From positions 83,678,301-83,742,300 of the forward strand of contig JAYESD010000005.1 in NCBI GenBank assembly GCA_036927565.1: DNA of 64,000 bases, given 5' to 3'. Source of the stretch: Tuctoria greenei. Lineage: Eukaryota > Streptophyta > Magnoliopsida > Poales > Poaceae. Both the position numbers and the translations under genes were made by a program. Numbering within the stretch: position 1 is the stretch's first letter; every line of letters begins with the position of its first letter. Under the pieces are notes generated by a model. The model saw only the letters and a program-made list of their open reading frames with translations. It was not told where the DNA came from and ran no database searches. This document shows positions 38,409 through 51,047 of this stretch, piece by piece.

Positions 38409-39446
38409 TGTCGAAGGTCTTAAACGACACTTCCCCCGGACCTGCTTAGAGAGCAGGCCCCGGAGGTTCTTTGGATTCACGAGGGCTAGTCCCAGGAGAT
38501 TGAGTGAAGCGAGATAATGAACATGGAGGGTTTACGTGGTTCGGGCCGCCGGAGCGTAACACCCTACGTCCACGGGAGTGTAAGTGTATTGCCTTGCTTG
38601 AGCGTGTATGGGTTTCAATCGGTCTGGTGTCGTCTCCTGTGAAGGTCGTCTGCCGAGTCCTTTTATAGTCCAACGACTCTACATTCACAAGGTGGGCCCC
38701 GGGCCCCGACAGGTGGTCCCGGGAGAGCCAAATCCTATACAAGATCTAGAATTAAATGCTATCTACTTCCCTTTGTCAGGGGCTTCAATGTGCCGTCCTG
38801 CCGCGTCGTGCGCTAGGGATACACATAGTTGTTGATGATGGCAGGGCACGTCCCATCCGTCTTGTCCTTGCGGCTTACCCGTTCGCCCTGCGTCGTAGGT
38901 CTGTACCGGCTACTTGGACAAGACAGGACACTGAAGCCTTGACTTGCGCATGCGTGACTCCGCTTTGCCTGGGGAAGACGCCGTACTTAATGCCAGTCTG
39001 AGCAGCGCACTCTTTCCTTTACTGCAACCTCCTACCGCGTTGAGTTGGCCGTCCGCCACGTGGTCGCACCAGAGCCTGCCTCTGCGGGGAGTTGAGCGCC
39101 TGGCTGTACGGGTCACGTGGCGCCTCCAGAGCCCACCTCAGCGGAAGGGCAGAGGCTCAGCCCTGTGGGCCACGTGGTAGTTCCGGAGCCCTTCCCTGCG
39201 GGGAGACGGACCTGGTCCTGGGGGTTCCAATGGCTACGTGGCAGCCCCGGAGTCCGCCTCGGCGGGGAGGCGAGGGTCCGGTCCTGCCGGCCACGTGGCA
39301 GCCCGGGAGCCCGCCCCGGCGGGGAGGTAGGATCTGGTCCTTCCCTCCACGACGTGGCAGCCTCGGACTCTGCCTCCAAGTAGAAGTTGAGTCCTTAACC
39401 GTTTTCTCCTTGTGCGCGGGGGTACACGGTCTGCGGAGTACCGACA
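38409..39446 (-). repeat. Solo LTR (1,038 bp) with G-box-like tandem repeats
   Basis: Starts TGTCGAAGGTCTT and ends GAGTACCGACA (plus strand); perfect duplication TACAT at 38,404-38,408 and 39,447-39,451. Reading across the duplication restores the RNase H frame context (SSYEAEYV, then AAAMATCQ). Units of about 60 bp with CACGTGG or TACGTGGC lie at 39,057, 39,114, 39,171, 39,235, 39,292 and 39,351. Confidence 0.95.
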
Positions 39447-39451
39447 TACAT

Positions 39452-40164
39452 ATTCTGCTTCATAGCTGGACATTGTCACAATTTTTTGCTTTGCTGATTG
39501 CCAGCTAACTGGACTCTCATCAAGGAAGAAAATAATACCAGTAGTGCTCCTTCTTCCATCAACATCCCGAGCAACATCACCGTCGCTACAGTTATGATCC
39601 TTTCCCTCTTGGATAGAACAAACCCAGATCATGAGTGCCTGAAACATACCTCAAAATATGTTTATCTGCCATCAGATGGTCCATGTGTGGATGCTCCATA
39701 AACCTGGTAACATAGCCGACTGAATATGCCAGATCAGGACGGGTGTTAACCAAGTTCCGGAGGCTCCCAACAAAGCTTCTGTAGAGAGTTTCATCCACAC
39801 GATGACTGCTATTTTCCTTGCCAAGTTTCAACTTTGGTTCCATTGGTATCTTGCAGGTGTTACAACCATCCATTCCTGCCTTAGTCAGAATATTCTTAGC
39901 ATAACTACTCTCATTTATGAAGAAACCATCCTCTTGTTGTTTCAGTTCTATACCCAAGTAGTAATGCAACAACCCTAAGTCACTCATCTTGAATAGGTTT
40001 GTCATCTCCCTTTTGAACGAATCAATTTCCCTCCTACTGGTTCCAGTGACTACAATGTCGTCCACATATACTCCAAGTACTAGGTTCCCATTCTTGCTCT
40101 CCCTGCAGTACATTCCATGATCAAATGAGCATTTATGAAACCCCAATGAAATCAGGCTATCATC
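39452..40164 (-). pseudogene. Copia RT C-terminal half and RNase H start
   Basis: LVLGVYVDDIVVTGTSRREI (catalytic YVDD), FKMSDLGLLHYYLGIEL, VDETLYRSFVGSLRNLVNTR and LRYVSGTHDLGLFY; then GDVARDVDGRRSTTGIIFFL and VSWQSAKQKIVTMSSYEAEY in another frame (about 39,440-39,600). A frameshift near 39,600 breaks it. Confidence 0.9.
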
Positions 40165-40794
40165 CTACTTTTGGTTCCATGCTCTCGGGGCTTGATGTAG
40201 ACCATACAAAGCTTTGTGCAACCTTTGTTTTTTCTGCCCCTTCCCTGTCTTCACAAAACCAGGGAGTTGGTTGGCAAACACTTCTTCTCGAAGGTCTCCA
40301 TTAAGAAATGCATACTTCAAGTCTAAGTGATGCACTTCCCAAATTTGATGTGTAGCCAATGCTAGAACCAGCCTCACTTCTTCCAACCTTGCTACTAGTG
40401 CGAAGACCTCTTCAAAATCAATACCATGCCTCTGAGCGCACCCCTTCACCACAAACCTAGCTTTGTGCTGCACCACCTTACCATATTCATCCTTTTTCTC
40501 TTTGAAAACCCATATCAGGCCAATGGACCGCCTGTCTTTCGACAGATCAGTCAAGGACCAAGTCCTATTTTCCTCAATGGCTTGTATCTCCTCCTCCATT
40601 GGTTTTTTCCAGCACAGTTGTTCTTCTGCTTCTTCCAGAGATCTTGGTTCCTCTGCAATAACTGCATGAAGCTCATGCTCCCTTTCTCTTTGAAGTCTCT
40701 GACCTAGTGGGGTTATACCTCCTAGTATGTTCTCCACTATCCGGAACCTCAAGGGTGCATCATCCTCATGATCAACATCTAGTTGACTGCTCAT
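40165..40794 (-). pseudogene. Copia RT N-terminal half
   Basis: WVFKEKKDEYGKVVQHKARF, GIDFEEVFALVARLEEVRLV, HHLDLKYAFLNGDLREEVF and LHKALYGLHQAPRAWNQK, then a stop at 40,165. The linker before it has NRTWSLTDLSKDRRSIG. All RT block-1 motifs are present with minor substitutions. Confidence 0.9.
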
Positions 40795-40997
40795 ATCTGT
40801 TGGGGGTGATAAAAACTAAATAGGGTTCTCAGCATCATTTTGTGGAGCCAGAGGTGGTGTTGCTCGTCCCAACTCCACTTATTGACCTTGCTCTTGCTGT
40901 CTGTTCTGCACATAATATTCCACTGTAAACTCATCATCGCCAACTGCCCTGGGTTCTCTCCCCCGCCCTCAATTCCACTGAGCACCCTCATCGAAGA

Positions 40998-41780
40998 TCA
41001 CATCCCTTGTGATAATAACTCTCTATGAAACTCATACACCCCGTACGCCTTGGACCTCTTTTTGTAGCCCACAAATATATGGTACACCTGCCTGTGTCTT
41101 TCATTTTCTTCTGGTATGGAACCGTGTTTCTGACATATGCAATACAACCAAAGTTTCAGAGATGATGAACAGTTGGGTTCTCTCCCATACCAGGCCTCAG
41201 AAGGTGTCATACCTTCCAGACCCTTTGTCGTCGTATGGTTCAACACATACACCGCAGTGAGCACTGCCTCATCCCAGAACCAACAAGGCAACCCTTTAGC
41301 TTTGACCATGCTTCGAGTTGTACCAACGATCGTGTCATTTCAATGCTCTACCACTTAGTTCTGTTGGGGAGAAAATGGAGCTGTAGTTTGACATCGCACT
41401 CCTTGATCTAGACAATATGCATGAAAGTCAGTCGAGTTGAACTCCTCTCCACGATCTGTACGGAGTGTTCCCAACCTTTGCCCAGTTTCAGTTTCAGACG
41501 CCTGCTTGAACTCCTTTATTGCCTCCGTAGCCCAATCTTTGGTTTTGAGTAGAACAACAGACATGGACCTGCTCTTGTCATCTACCACGAGGAGGAAACG
41601 TTGGTTTCCACTAGGAGTAGAAAGGTTGATCTTATCACAAATGTCTCCATGCACCAGCTCCAAAACTCTGTCTGCCCAGTATGAAGCCTTCTTAGGAATG
41701 GATGTCCTTCTCTGTTTCCCTGCCAAACAAGCATCACACAACTGTTCCACTTGATTAAAATCAGGAAGGCCGACTACCAA
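40998..41780 (-). pseudogene. Copia integrase (element 38-42 kb)
   Basis: CDACLAGKQRRTSIPKKASY (zinc region), LELVHGDICDKI, LLVVDDKSRSMSVVLLK, LRTDRGEEFNSTDF and FSPQQN give the first catalytic residues. After a stop at about 41,355 (just before the expected glutamate region) the frame resumes with GLPCWFWDEAVLTAVYVLN and LWLYCICQKH. Inactive. Confidence 0.88.
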
Positions 41781-42478
41781 CTATTCTCGGACCATCCTCT
41801 TCATGGCAGGGAAGTTCAGATACCTTATCCTGGCGTGCCAACACCAAACCACTTCACCACTTCTCAACGCTAAGTAGACTGGTTTTTCAAGTTCAACGAG
41901 AGCATATACAAGTGATTTTCGGCTTTGTTTACCTTGGCAAGGAGACAACCTCCCGACTCTCTGATTGTCATCACCCCTCCTTCTATAACCACATTGTAAC
42001 CTCCTTCATCGAGCTGCCCAATGCTCACAATGTTGGTGGTAAGTTGAGGAATGTAATAGACCCCAACAAAGAGCTGGTGATTACCATTTTTGCATGCAAA
42101 ATCACAGTCCAACACCCTTCAATTCTCGCGACAGAATCATTGCCAAAACGGACTATGCCAAATATCTTCCTCTCCATTTCTACGAATGCAGTAGAAGACC
42201 CCTGTCATGTGGCTTGTTGCTCTGGTATCAAGGATCCACCTATTTGCTTCAAGGTCCTCTTCCTTCTCACCAAGTTGAACAAAGACATTCTCCTCCCTAA
42301 GACTGATCGACCCCTAAAACTCCTTTTGCTGCATGTTCAGTGCCATACTAGATCGAGGGAGCCTGGCACGTACACACAACAATGAGGCTTCCTCCTCCTA
42401 AACCGCATGAGCCTGCTCCTTCTTCTCCTTGGATCTGCATTCACGTGCCTAGTAATCATGCTTGTCGACGTCTCAGAA
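41781..42478 (-). pseudogene. Copia gag end, protease area and GAG-pre-integrase
   Basis: 41,870-42,115 reads FVGVYYIPQLTTNIVSIGQL and GGYNVVIEGGVMTIR, typical pre-integrase text. 42,190-42,260 corresponds to the protease region in broken frames. At 42,400-42,478 a knuckle-like KHDY-stop-ARECRSKEKKEQAHAV segment marks the end of gag, where the element is cut. Confidence 0.75.
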
Positions 42479-43676
42479 AATAACTAGTAAATTTGTATTG
42501 AATCACGTTCATCTTCGTATGGCTAGCTGCAAAGAACAAGAGATTTATCCTGGTACGGGTAAAAAAGGCCCTACATCTAGGGGAGTCTTCTATGATCTTT
42601 GTTAGCTTAAAAGGCGAGAGAACAAATTACAAGTGGGACTTGCCCAAGTATATGAACTCTAAGAAAGTAGAACTTTTATGAAAGTAATGCGTAAGCGTAA
42701 ACACACGGGCGTATGAAAAGTAATGCACGAACACAAGTGCGTCAAAGGAAAATGGTGTAAGAGCACCAAAAGAAAAGTGTATAACTAAATGCGTATAATA
42801 ACCGCGAATACAGAGTGAATCCGCCCCCCCCTCGCACAAGGCCTTGGGGGTCCTTTTATAAGGGGCGAGGTGGTCCTATCGATCTAAATTCCTCATAGTG
42901 GGGCCGATTATACAATGTTTGTCCTATGTATCCAGTTTGTCTGGAGAGTTGAAGCTTCGGTCTTGGCTTCTTCTTGGTCTCCAAAACATCATCTTGTGGG
43001 TGAGGTTACCGCCCTTCTAACGATGGGTGGGACAAATGACGGGCTTATCCTGCAACGTATCACATCACGGGTTCACCCTCCCTGCCGAAGTTACTACGCT
43101 CACCATTCGTCATAAATGCCTCCAAATACCCACCTCTCCTGGGCTCGATCCTGAGAGGAATCATCCGCCCGACCTCTCGGTTGGGACTTGGTTAGGCTGG
43201 ATACCCCGACCTCAAATAGCTGAGGCGTTGGTGAAGGGGTCCTCCTCGAACGAAGGCTAGCTTCAGCCCATAGTTGCGTAGTGGTCACATACTGTTGGAT
43301 CCCGTATGTTTGGTACCCCAGGTTTAAAAACTCCGTCAGTAGCCCCCGAGTTTTCGTCCGAGCCTTCGTGGAGTATGTCACCGGTCGAACTCGCCATCGC
43401 GTCGGGGACCCTGAAAAACAAGAGCTAAAAAATGTGTTAATATCATTTCGATTACACGCCTGACCACTAGCGGCCCTAACTAATTCTGGCGGGGCACCGA
43501 TTCCCTTTTGTCATTAGCCGAGGTTGCATGGCGGACCCCAATCCTCTTACGAGGTCAGGCAGTTAGTCGCAAGTTTGTTTGTGCCCCGCCGACAAGCCAT
43601 TCGTCTGCTCAGAGAGGTGATCAGGCCAGGAAGCTCCTAGAGTAGGGTCTAAATCCTGCGTTGAGTGAGCTATCTA
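42479..43676. other. LTR-like non-coding sequence, host of the Sirevirus (left side)
   Basis: No gene. The phrase GTCAGTAGCCCCCGAG near 43,336 and the GC-rich text around it resemble grass Gypsy LTRs. Ends could not be fixed. The same sequence probably continues at 53,751 across the duplication ATGGG. Confidence 0.45.
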
Positions 43677-43681
43677 ATGGG

Positions 43682-45460
43682 TGTTAGACCTATGTGTGCT
43701 GAATACATTGGCTTTGACAATAAAAGTTTTGAATGCTGTCGTAACATCTTTTTAGCAAGGTCCAACTCTAGCTCCGAACTTCTGCAAGGTCAGACAATAG
43801 GTCCGACTTTCTTTGTCTAGTTCTGACATGTTCTTTGATAGCTCTGACTTGTCTTTGTTAAGCTACGATATGTTTTGATAGGTCCGACTTATGTTGGTTA
43901 GCTCCGACATGTTTTCTAGCTCCGACTTTTGGGTTGCCTAGTTCTGACCAGCTTTTGTAAGTTTCAGCGCTAGGTTGTACTAGCTTTGGTAAGCTCCGGC
44001 TCAAGCTCCGGTTAGCTTTGGTAAGCTCCAGCTCAAGCTCTGGTTAGCTTTGGCAAGGTTCGGAGCTTGACTGCAATATTCCTGCTTTTACTGTGAATTG
44101 TTTCGAACTTGCTTTACATTGTTGGAAAGATTGCTTAGTATTCACTTGCTAAGTTTTTGGTGCATTTTGGTTGATATGGTTGATATCATTTTACTGTGGT
44201 TTTGCAACATGCTTATGTGAGGTGCTCATGTAAGGTGTTGTGTTTGGAACTAATTTGAGTCAAGTCGTGGACTTGGGCTCGTACGGATTGGTTGTTTATT
44301 CATGTGCAGGTGTTGCTTGAGTTCAAGACATGGCTGGTGACGGGATCCATTGAACTAGTCTTAGGGAGAAGATAAGGTTCAACAACCATGTTCAGGAGGA
44401 ATTGTGGTTGAGTTGATCGGGAGGTTGCGGAACATGTTTGAATCAAGAACAATGCATATGAAGGTATCGTGGACGTCATTGGAAGATGTTTGCACGTATT
44501 CAAGGAGTGCATGGACGTGGATATATGGTTCCAAGGCGTGATGAAGAGATGTGGACGTAAAAATTGGTCGGAAAGGTCCAACCGACTAGGTTATGGACTC
44601 ATGCTGCGGCTTAGTTGTGTTTGACTCAAATATGGAAAGATTTGAGTTGGTTATGATAGGATTTCGTGTGGGTCATGAATTTGAGTTGTTTAAGGAATGT
44701 GGAATACGTTCCTAAAGTGTTTGGAGGTCCTAAGATTGCTTCTATCTGTGTATAGAAGAGTCCTAAGCAGTTATGGAAAGTTTCGATTCGTGATTTGAGT
44801 AGGATTAGAGTCCTAGTTGAGATTGGGTTGGCCTAAGGGCTGGTTATATAAGCAAGGGAGGCCAGAGCTCGTGGGGCACGACTTTGGGGCTGTTCCTCTT
44901 GTGTTCTATTGAATAACATTCATAGTTGAAATGAACTTTTGTGCCTTGTTCATCCGACTTGTTCCAGACAAGTTTTTCTCGTCGAGTTTTCTGCACATCA
45001 CTACCTTTCTTAGGTGGTTTTATCATAACTCGAGTTTTACAGATCCAATTGACGTGATTCTTTTTGAGTTATCTTCAAAACTTGATTATCTATCATCTGT
45101 AAAAATTTCACGGTCATTGGATTTGTGGTTTTTGATCTACACAAATTTCTTTGAAGAATTACAGATGTGTTTTTTCTCGGGTAGGACAGATTGACCTTTG
45201 TTTGATCTTTCGATCGTAACTTGAGTTTCTCTCGACGGATTTGAGTGATTCTTGTTGTGTCGTCTTCGTTACTTGATTCTCTCTGATATATATCAATTTT
45301 GTCACGGTGAATCATGTTTAGATTAGTCTCGCATACGATTTCATTAACAAATCGTTTTTCTGCCGAAGGGGTTGGGATTTAATTGTTTCCGTCGCGTATG
45401 TTTTTTTAATCTAGCATTCACCCCCCTCTGGTAGCTTTTCACGTGCTCTTCAATCCTACA
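43682..45460 (+). repeat. 5' LTR of Sirevirus-like element
   Basis: Contains an array of short GGTCCGAC/GCTCCGAC phrases (43,760-44,060) and ends in a 5'-UTR-like zone. A TATATAAGC box at 44,846 suggests the promoter, with transcription starting shortly downstream. It is about 40 bp longer than the 3' LTR because of a repeat-number change near 44,000. Confidence 0.93.
44846..44854 (+). promoter_or_regulatory. Likely TATA box in 5' LTR (TATATAAGC)
   Basis: TATATAAGCAAGGGAGGCC is conserved in the 3' LTR (about 53,128). Its position about 600 bp before the LTR end suits an LTR promoter. Confidence 0.6.
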
Positions 45461-45464
45461 ATTG

Positions 45465-47456
45465 GTATCAGAGCCACAGTGCTCTAATCTTTGTGATTTG
45501 CACGTGTTTTTGACTAATTATCATGGAGAAATACTCTGCCAAACCCCTTGTGTGTTTAGTGGTATTGATTTTCAGGTTCGGAAGACACATATGGAAGCCT
45601 TCAGCCAGGCTCAAGGCTTCACAATATGGGAAAAGGTATACAAGCCTTACAAAGTGCCATCAAACAATCAAGTTACAGCTACAAATCTGAGAGATGTCGA
45701 CAACAACAACAAGTCTCAAAACTTGATCATACAAGGATTAACTCAAAGCGACTTCAATCGTGTTGCACACCTACGATCTGCATACGATGTGTGGAAAGCA
45801 CTTTGTGACTACCACAAAGGATCCAACACGATTAAGGAGGTAAGGCAAGACATGTTCAAGAAAGAATACATGCGCTTCGAGATGCAACCTGGTGAGTCTA
45901 TTGATGACCTTTTTGCTCGTTTTAATAAAATTCTCAGCAACTTGCGTAGTCTCAATGTTAATTTTTCAGATGTTGAATATGCTAGGCAATTGTTAAGTGC
46001 ATTAGATATGTCAATTTGGGAGATGGAAGTCACATTTACTCGTGAATATACTATCATGAGTACACTTACTTTAGATGTGTTATATTCCAAGTTAAAAACT
46101 CATGAAATTGACATAATATCACTTAAGAACCCCAACAAGTCTATTGCTTTTATTTCTCAACGTGACATGCCTAGTTCCGGTCAATCTTCATCTTGTGGTA
46201 CACTTGCTTTGTTGTTGTCTCTAACACTTGAACAAATTGAGGAGTTTTCAGAGGAGGAGCTAGTACTTCTCTCTACTAGGTTCTCAAAAGTATTACAAAA
46301 TGTGAGAACTAGAAGGAGAGGAAGCTCCGGACCTCAACGATGTTTCGAATGTGGTAAGACAGGACATTTTCGTTCAGATTGCCCTAACATCTCATGTCCT
46401 ACTTCCTGGGATGAAAAGCAAACAAGGACAAAGCACTCCTCTGCAAACGATAAGAAGAAAAAGAAGGATTTTACAGGACGTCAACTGGTGAGCAGTTTTA
46501 TCTCCACGATTCAAGAACTTGGCTCAAGCAATGTGGACATTGGAAGTGACAAAGATGAAGATGAATTGGCAAACTTGTGCTTCATGACGGGCAAATCAAG
46601 ATCAAGTATGGAGGATGCAGAACACTACAACAACAATGAAGAGGTATGTCCTACTTGCGAAGAAATGTGTGATGCTATTTCTCGTGCCACTATTATAGTT
46701 AAGAAAAAGGACAAAAAGCTTAGGGATAGTGCTGCTAAAATCAAATCACTAGAATCTGAAATCAACGATTTAAAAACTTTGATTCCTAGTGATGATGCAT
46801 GCCCCTCATGTGATTTAATATATGAACAATTGTCCTCATTAAGAAGTGTGCACACCTCCACACTTGATAAACTTGAGTTAGAAATTGAAAAGAATAGAGT
46901 GCTTGTTGCACTTAATGATAAAAACTTGAAAAATGCTAGCTGTTCTACAATTGATTTGCATTGTTCTACTTGTGATGATCTTGATAAGAAACTACAAGAT
47001 GCTATGAATGAAATTTCTATACTGAACAATGTTTTACGTTCTCATGAATTTAAATATTGTTCCAATTGCAAATTAAAAGAAAAAACTTCATGTAAAAATT
47101 GCGTTGATCTGTCTAGTAAACTTGATGGCATGCATAGGACATTAGATCGGTTTTGTAATGGGAATAAGAACCTAAACTTGCTGCTGAATTCTTCCAAGTC
47201 TTGCAATGATAAAACTGGTTTAGGTTTTGATTCTCATGCTCATGCTAAGGCACATCCACCTAAAATTGTCAAGTCATTAGGAAGTGGTTTGATTCAAACA
47301 GTTCCTAAACAAAAAGAAGTGGTTTTCAAATCTGCAGGAGTGTTGTCTCATTCGGTTTCAATAAAAATGTTGCTTGCTCATCTAGACATGAACACAAAGT
47401 TAAATCTCATTGTACCTACTATGGTAGACATGGTCATGTCATTTATTAGGTTATAG
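45465..47456 (+). pseudogene. Sirevirus-like gag (about 650 aa)
   Basis: Open almost from the primer site. Capsid region: RSAYDVWKALCDYHKGS, MFKKEYMRFEMQPGESIDDL and LLSALDMSIWEMEV. Zinc knuckle CFECGKTGHFRSDC lies near residue 292. The C-terminal half is a predicted coiled coil of D/K/L/E-rich text with several CxxC pairs (CPTCEEMCD, CPSCDL, CSTCDDL, CSNCKLKEKTSCKNC). The frame is lost near 47,405, just where a second knuckle (HCTYYGRHGH-like) begins in another frame. Such long gags with extra Cys motifs are typical of Sireviruses. Confidence 0.9.
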
Positions 47457-48059
47457 ACTAGCTAAACAACAGAAAAAGGAAAGAATAATTGCTAGATCTC
47501 ATAACTTTCATGCAAAATTTGCTGCACTTGCTAAACCGAATGATAGGAACATGCAATCTGCTGTAATGAGTCGAAAACATGCAAATTTTGCTCCCAAACC
47601 TACTATTTTCGTGCTACACATGCACCATCTCGTAGGATAGCAGTTGAGTACAAAAATCCTCAAGCTTTGGCTCATAAACCTGCTATTTTATCTCAGCTTT
47701 CGCGTGTTATTCCTACTGGACGTCGCGTGACTCAGTACTGGATTCCTAAATGCCTTTTGACTAACCCTAGTATTGAGTCATCGACGTATTGTGCTTCTAT
47801 GTAGGTTGCACGCTTGAGGAAGGAGAACATTTGGATTGTGGATTCAGGTCGCTCATGCCACATGACCAGTAACAAAGAATGGTTGTCCTCCCTCTCTTTT
47901 GTGTCACGTGTAGAGAATGTTACTTTTGCTGATAATTCTTCAACTCCTATAATTGCTAAGGGTTCGGTTAGAGTAAATAATCACTACACTGTGAAGGATG
48001 TTGCACTTGTAAAAAAATTTGAAATACAACTTGCTTTCTGTTTCACAACTACTAGATGA
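47457..48059 (+). pseudogene. Sirevirus-like protease region
   Basis: After a stop-rich spacer, 47,814-48,059 reads NIWIVDSGRSCHMTSNKEWL, with the protease core DSG, and NVTFADNSSTPIIAKGSVRV. A one-base shift near 48,015 leads into the integrase frame. Confidence 0.85.
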
Positions 48060-49100
48060 AAATCTGGAAATTATTTTCACTAAAAATTGCTACAAAGTTG
48101 TAAATTCAAATGGTGAGCTTATTTTTAACATGTTTCAATTTGGAAGAGTTTTTAAAGCTGATTTTGATGTGTCTTCCTCTAAGCATAGGTGTCTAGTTGC
48201 TAATGATTCAAATGACTTATATTTTTGGCATCGTAGACTTGGTCACATAGGCTTTGATCATCTAACGTGTGTTAGTGCTCTTGATCGCTTACGTGGGCTG
48301 CCTAAGCTTAAAGGGGACAAAGAAATTGTGTGCTCTTCTTGTAGACATGCTAAGATGGTTGCAGGTTCACATTCTCCTCTCACAATGATCATGACAACTG
48401 AACTGAGTCAACTTTTGCACCTTGACACCGTAGGACCTTCACGCGTTCAATCCTTCGAAGGTAAATGGTATGTTCTTGTGATTGTTGATGATTATTCTAG
48501 ATACTCTTGGGTTTACTTTATGGCATCTAAGAATGAAGCTTTTAGTCACTTTAGAACTTTATTTCTTAGATTATCAATTGATCACCCAGGATCTTTAAAA
48601 GCAATTAGAAGTGTAACGGAACCGAATTTAAAAATCAATCTTTTGATCACTTTTGTGCTGAAAATGGAATAGATCATCAATTTTCATCACCATATGTACC
48701 TCAACAAAATGGTGTTGTAGAAAGAAAGAACATAACCTTAGTTGAGATGGCTAGGACTATGCTTGATGAATATCAAACTCCTAGGAAATTTTGGGGTGAT
48801 GCGATTGCAACTGCTTGTTATGTCTCAAATCGTGTTTTCTTGCGCGCTAAGCTAGGTAAAACACCATATGAGCTCCGGTTTGGACATAGGCCTAGTGTTA
48901 CACACTTTTGGGTCTTTGGTTGCAAATTCTTTGTTAAGAAACATGGTAATCTTGATAAATTTGAACCTAGATCTGTTCATGGCATATTTCTTGGTTATCC
49001 ATCTCATACTAGAGGCTACGATGTGCTTTTACTTGACACTAACAAAATTGTGGGGACTTGTGAGGTGTCTTTTGATGAAGCTAGCCCAGATACTAGCTCA
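48019..49100 (+). pseudogene. Sirevirus-like integrase
   Basis: FWHRRLGHIGFDHL, CSSCRHAKMVAGSHSP, LLHLDTVGPSRVQSF and LVIVDDYSRYSWVYFM give the zinc region and first catalytic Asp. A frameshift at about 48,625 precedes the second Asp region. Across it, FSSPYVPQQNGVVERKN (about 48,685-48,735) carries the catalytic Glu, and FGCKFFVKKHGNLDKFEPRS closes the domain. Confidence 0.9.
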
Positions 49101-51047
49101 AACATTGCAGGTCCAGATCTATATCCGCAGGGGGAGAGCATTTTCGTTGAAGATGAGGAAGAGGTGGCGCTGCTGCCCAAAAATTCAGCAGCTAATGACA
49201 TTGTTCTAGCTCCTGATTTTGATTCACAGCTAGCACCGACGACCACCATTACTGGTCCAGATCCTCCTAAAGTCACAAGCTCATCGATTTGTGATGAACA
49301 TGAAGAAGAAGAAGCTTGTGAAGTGTCCACTCCCCTTCGGGTTTTGAAAAGTCATCCTCCACAACAAATTATTGGAAGCTTGCATGAACGAGTCACACGG
49401 TCCAGGTTTTGCGATCCAAACTCTCATGCTCATTCTGCTTTTGTTGCTTCTTTTGAACCCATAGATATATCACACGCACTCACTGATGAATCTTTGATTA
49501 TTGCCATGCAAGAAGAGTTAGAAAATTTTGAAAGAAATAATGTTTGGAAACTTGTACCTCCACCTCAAGGTCACACTTTAATTGGAACTAAATGGGTGTT
49601 TAAAAATAAACAAAGTGAGGATGGGGTTGTGGTTAGGAATAAGGCTAGGTTGGTTGCTCAAGGTTTCACTCAAGTTGAAGGTCCAAATTTTGATGAAACT
49701 TTTGCTCCTTTTGCCAGATTAGAAGCCATAAGAATTTTGTTAGCTTTTTCTGCATCTAAAGGTTTTATGCTTTATGAAATGGATGTTAAAAGTGCTTTTC
49801 TTAATGGCTACATAGATTAGGAGGTTTATGTCAAACAACCACCAGGATTTGAAAATTCAAATTTTCCTAATCATGTTTACAAACTGTCCAAAGCCTTGTA
49901 CGGTCTCAAAGAAGCCCCTAGAGCATGATATGATAGGTTAAAAACATTCTTACTTGAAAAGAGGTTTACCTTGGGCAAGGTTGATAAAACTCTTTTTGTG
50001 CTTAAGCATGTCAATGACTCATTATTCGTTCAAGTGTATGTGGATGATGTTATCTTTGGTTGTGCTTCTCATGATCTTGTGTCTAAGTTTTCAGCTATGA
50101 TGAGTTTGGAATTTGAGATGAGTATGATGGGAGAACCCACATACTTTTTGGGGCTGCAAATCAAGCAAACCAAGGAGGGTACCTTTGTGCATCAAACAAA
50201 GTATACAAAAGACCTCCTAAGGTGCTTCAACATGGACAAAAGCAAGCCTCTTCGGACACCAATGGGAACAGCAACAACACTTGAACTTGATGAAGATGGT
50301 GAACCCGTGGATCAAAAAGAATATAGAATCATGATCGGATCACTATTGTATCACACGGTATCAAGACCGGACATACAATTCAGCATGTGTCTTTGTGCAC
50401 GGTTTCAAGCCTCTCCACATGCTTCACATCGTCAAGCCGTCAAAAGGATTCTCAGGTACTTACATGGAACTCAAGAATTTGATATTTTTCTTCCTTCTTT
50501 CTCAACCGTTACTTTGAAAGCTTTTTCAGATACTGATTTTGGGGGTTGTAGGATTGATAGGAAAAGTACTTCTGGTGCTTGTCATTTTATTTGTAATTCA
50601 CTTGTTGCTTGGTCCCCTAGAAAACAAAACTCAGTTGCACAATCCATGTCTGAATGTGAATATGTAGCTGCTGCTAGTGCTTGCTCACAAATTCATTGGA
50701 TTGTTCAAACACTTAAGGACTATGAGGTTGATCTACATAGTGTTCCACTGTTTTGTGATAACACTAGTGCCATTTGCATTGCTAAAAACCCCGTGCAACA
50801 TTCTAGAACTAAGCACATTGACATTAGGTATCACTTTCTCCATGATAATGTTGAAAAAGAAAACATTGTGCTTCATGATGTAGATACCGAACAACAATTG
50901 CCTGACATTTTTACAAAACCTTTGGATTTCACTCGTTTTTGTTACATTCGTAGTGAAATAGGGGTTATGCATCCTCATGGCTTAAATTTAGGGGGAGTTT
51001 TAAAACTTGAGAAGTCTATGTGTGAATATGAACTTAAAATAATATGA
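49101..51047 (+). pseudogene. Sirevirus-like RT and RNase H
   Basis: NVWKLVPPPQGHTLIGTKWV, NKARLVAQGFTQVEGPNFDE and YEMDVKSAFLNGYI (RT part 1); a TAG stop at 49,818-49,820 replaces the next codon, and a TGA interrupts APRA-YDRL at about 49,926. Then FVQVYVDDVIFGCA (catalytic YVDD), FEMSMMGEPTYFLGLQIKQ and SRPDIQFSMCLCARFQ; RNase H has DTDFGGCRIDRKSTSG, SECEYVAAASACSQIHW, LFCDNTSAICIAKNPVQHSR and LPDIFTKPLDFTRF. It ends with a stop at 51,045. Confidence 0.92.

Larger units (their letters stand above)
38049..42478 (-). mobile_element. Truncated Copia element split by a solo LTR
   Basis: Minus-strand order from right: gag zinc knuckle, GAG-pre-integrase, integrase, RT, RNase H, polypurine tract. 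The gag is cut at 42,478, so the 5' LTR and most of gag are missing. A solo LTR (38,409-39,446) interrupts RNase H with duplication TACAT. Confidence 0.88.
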
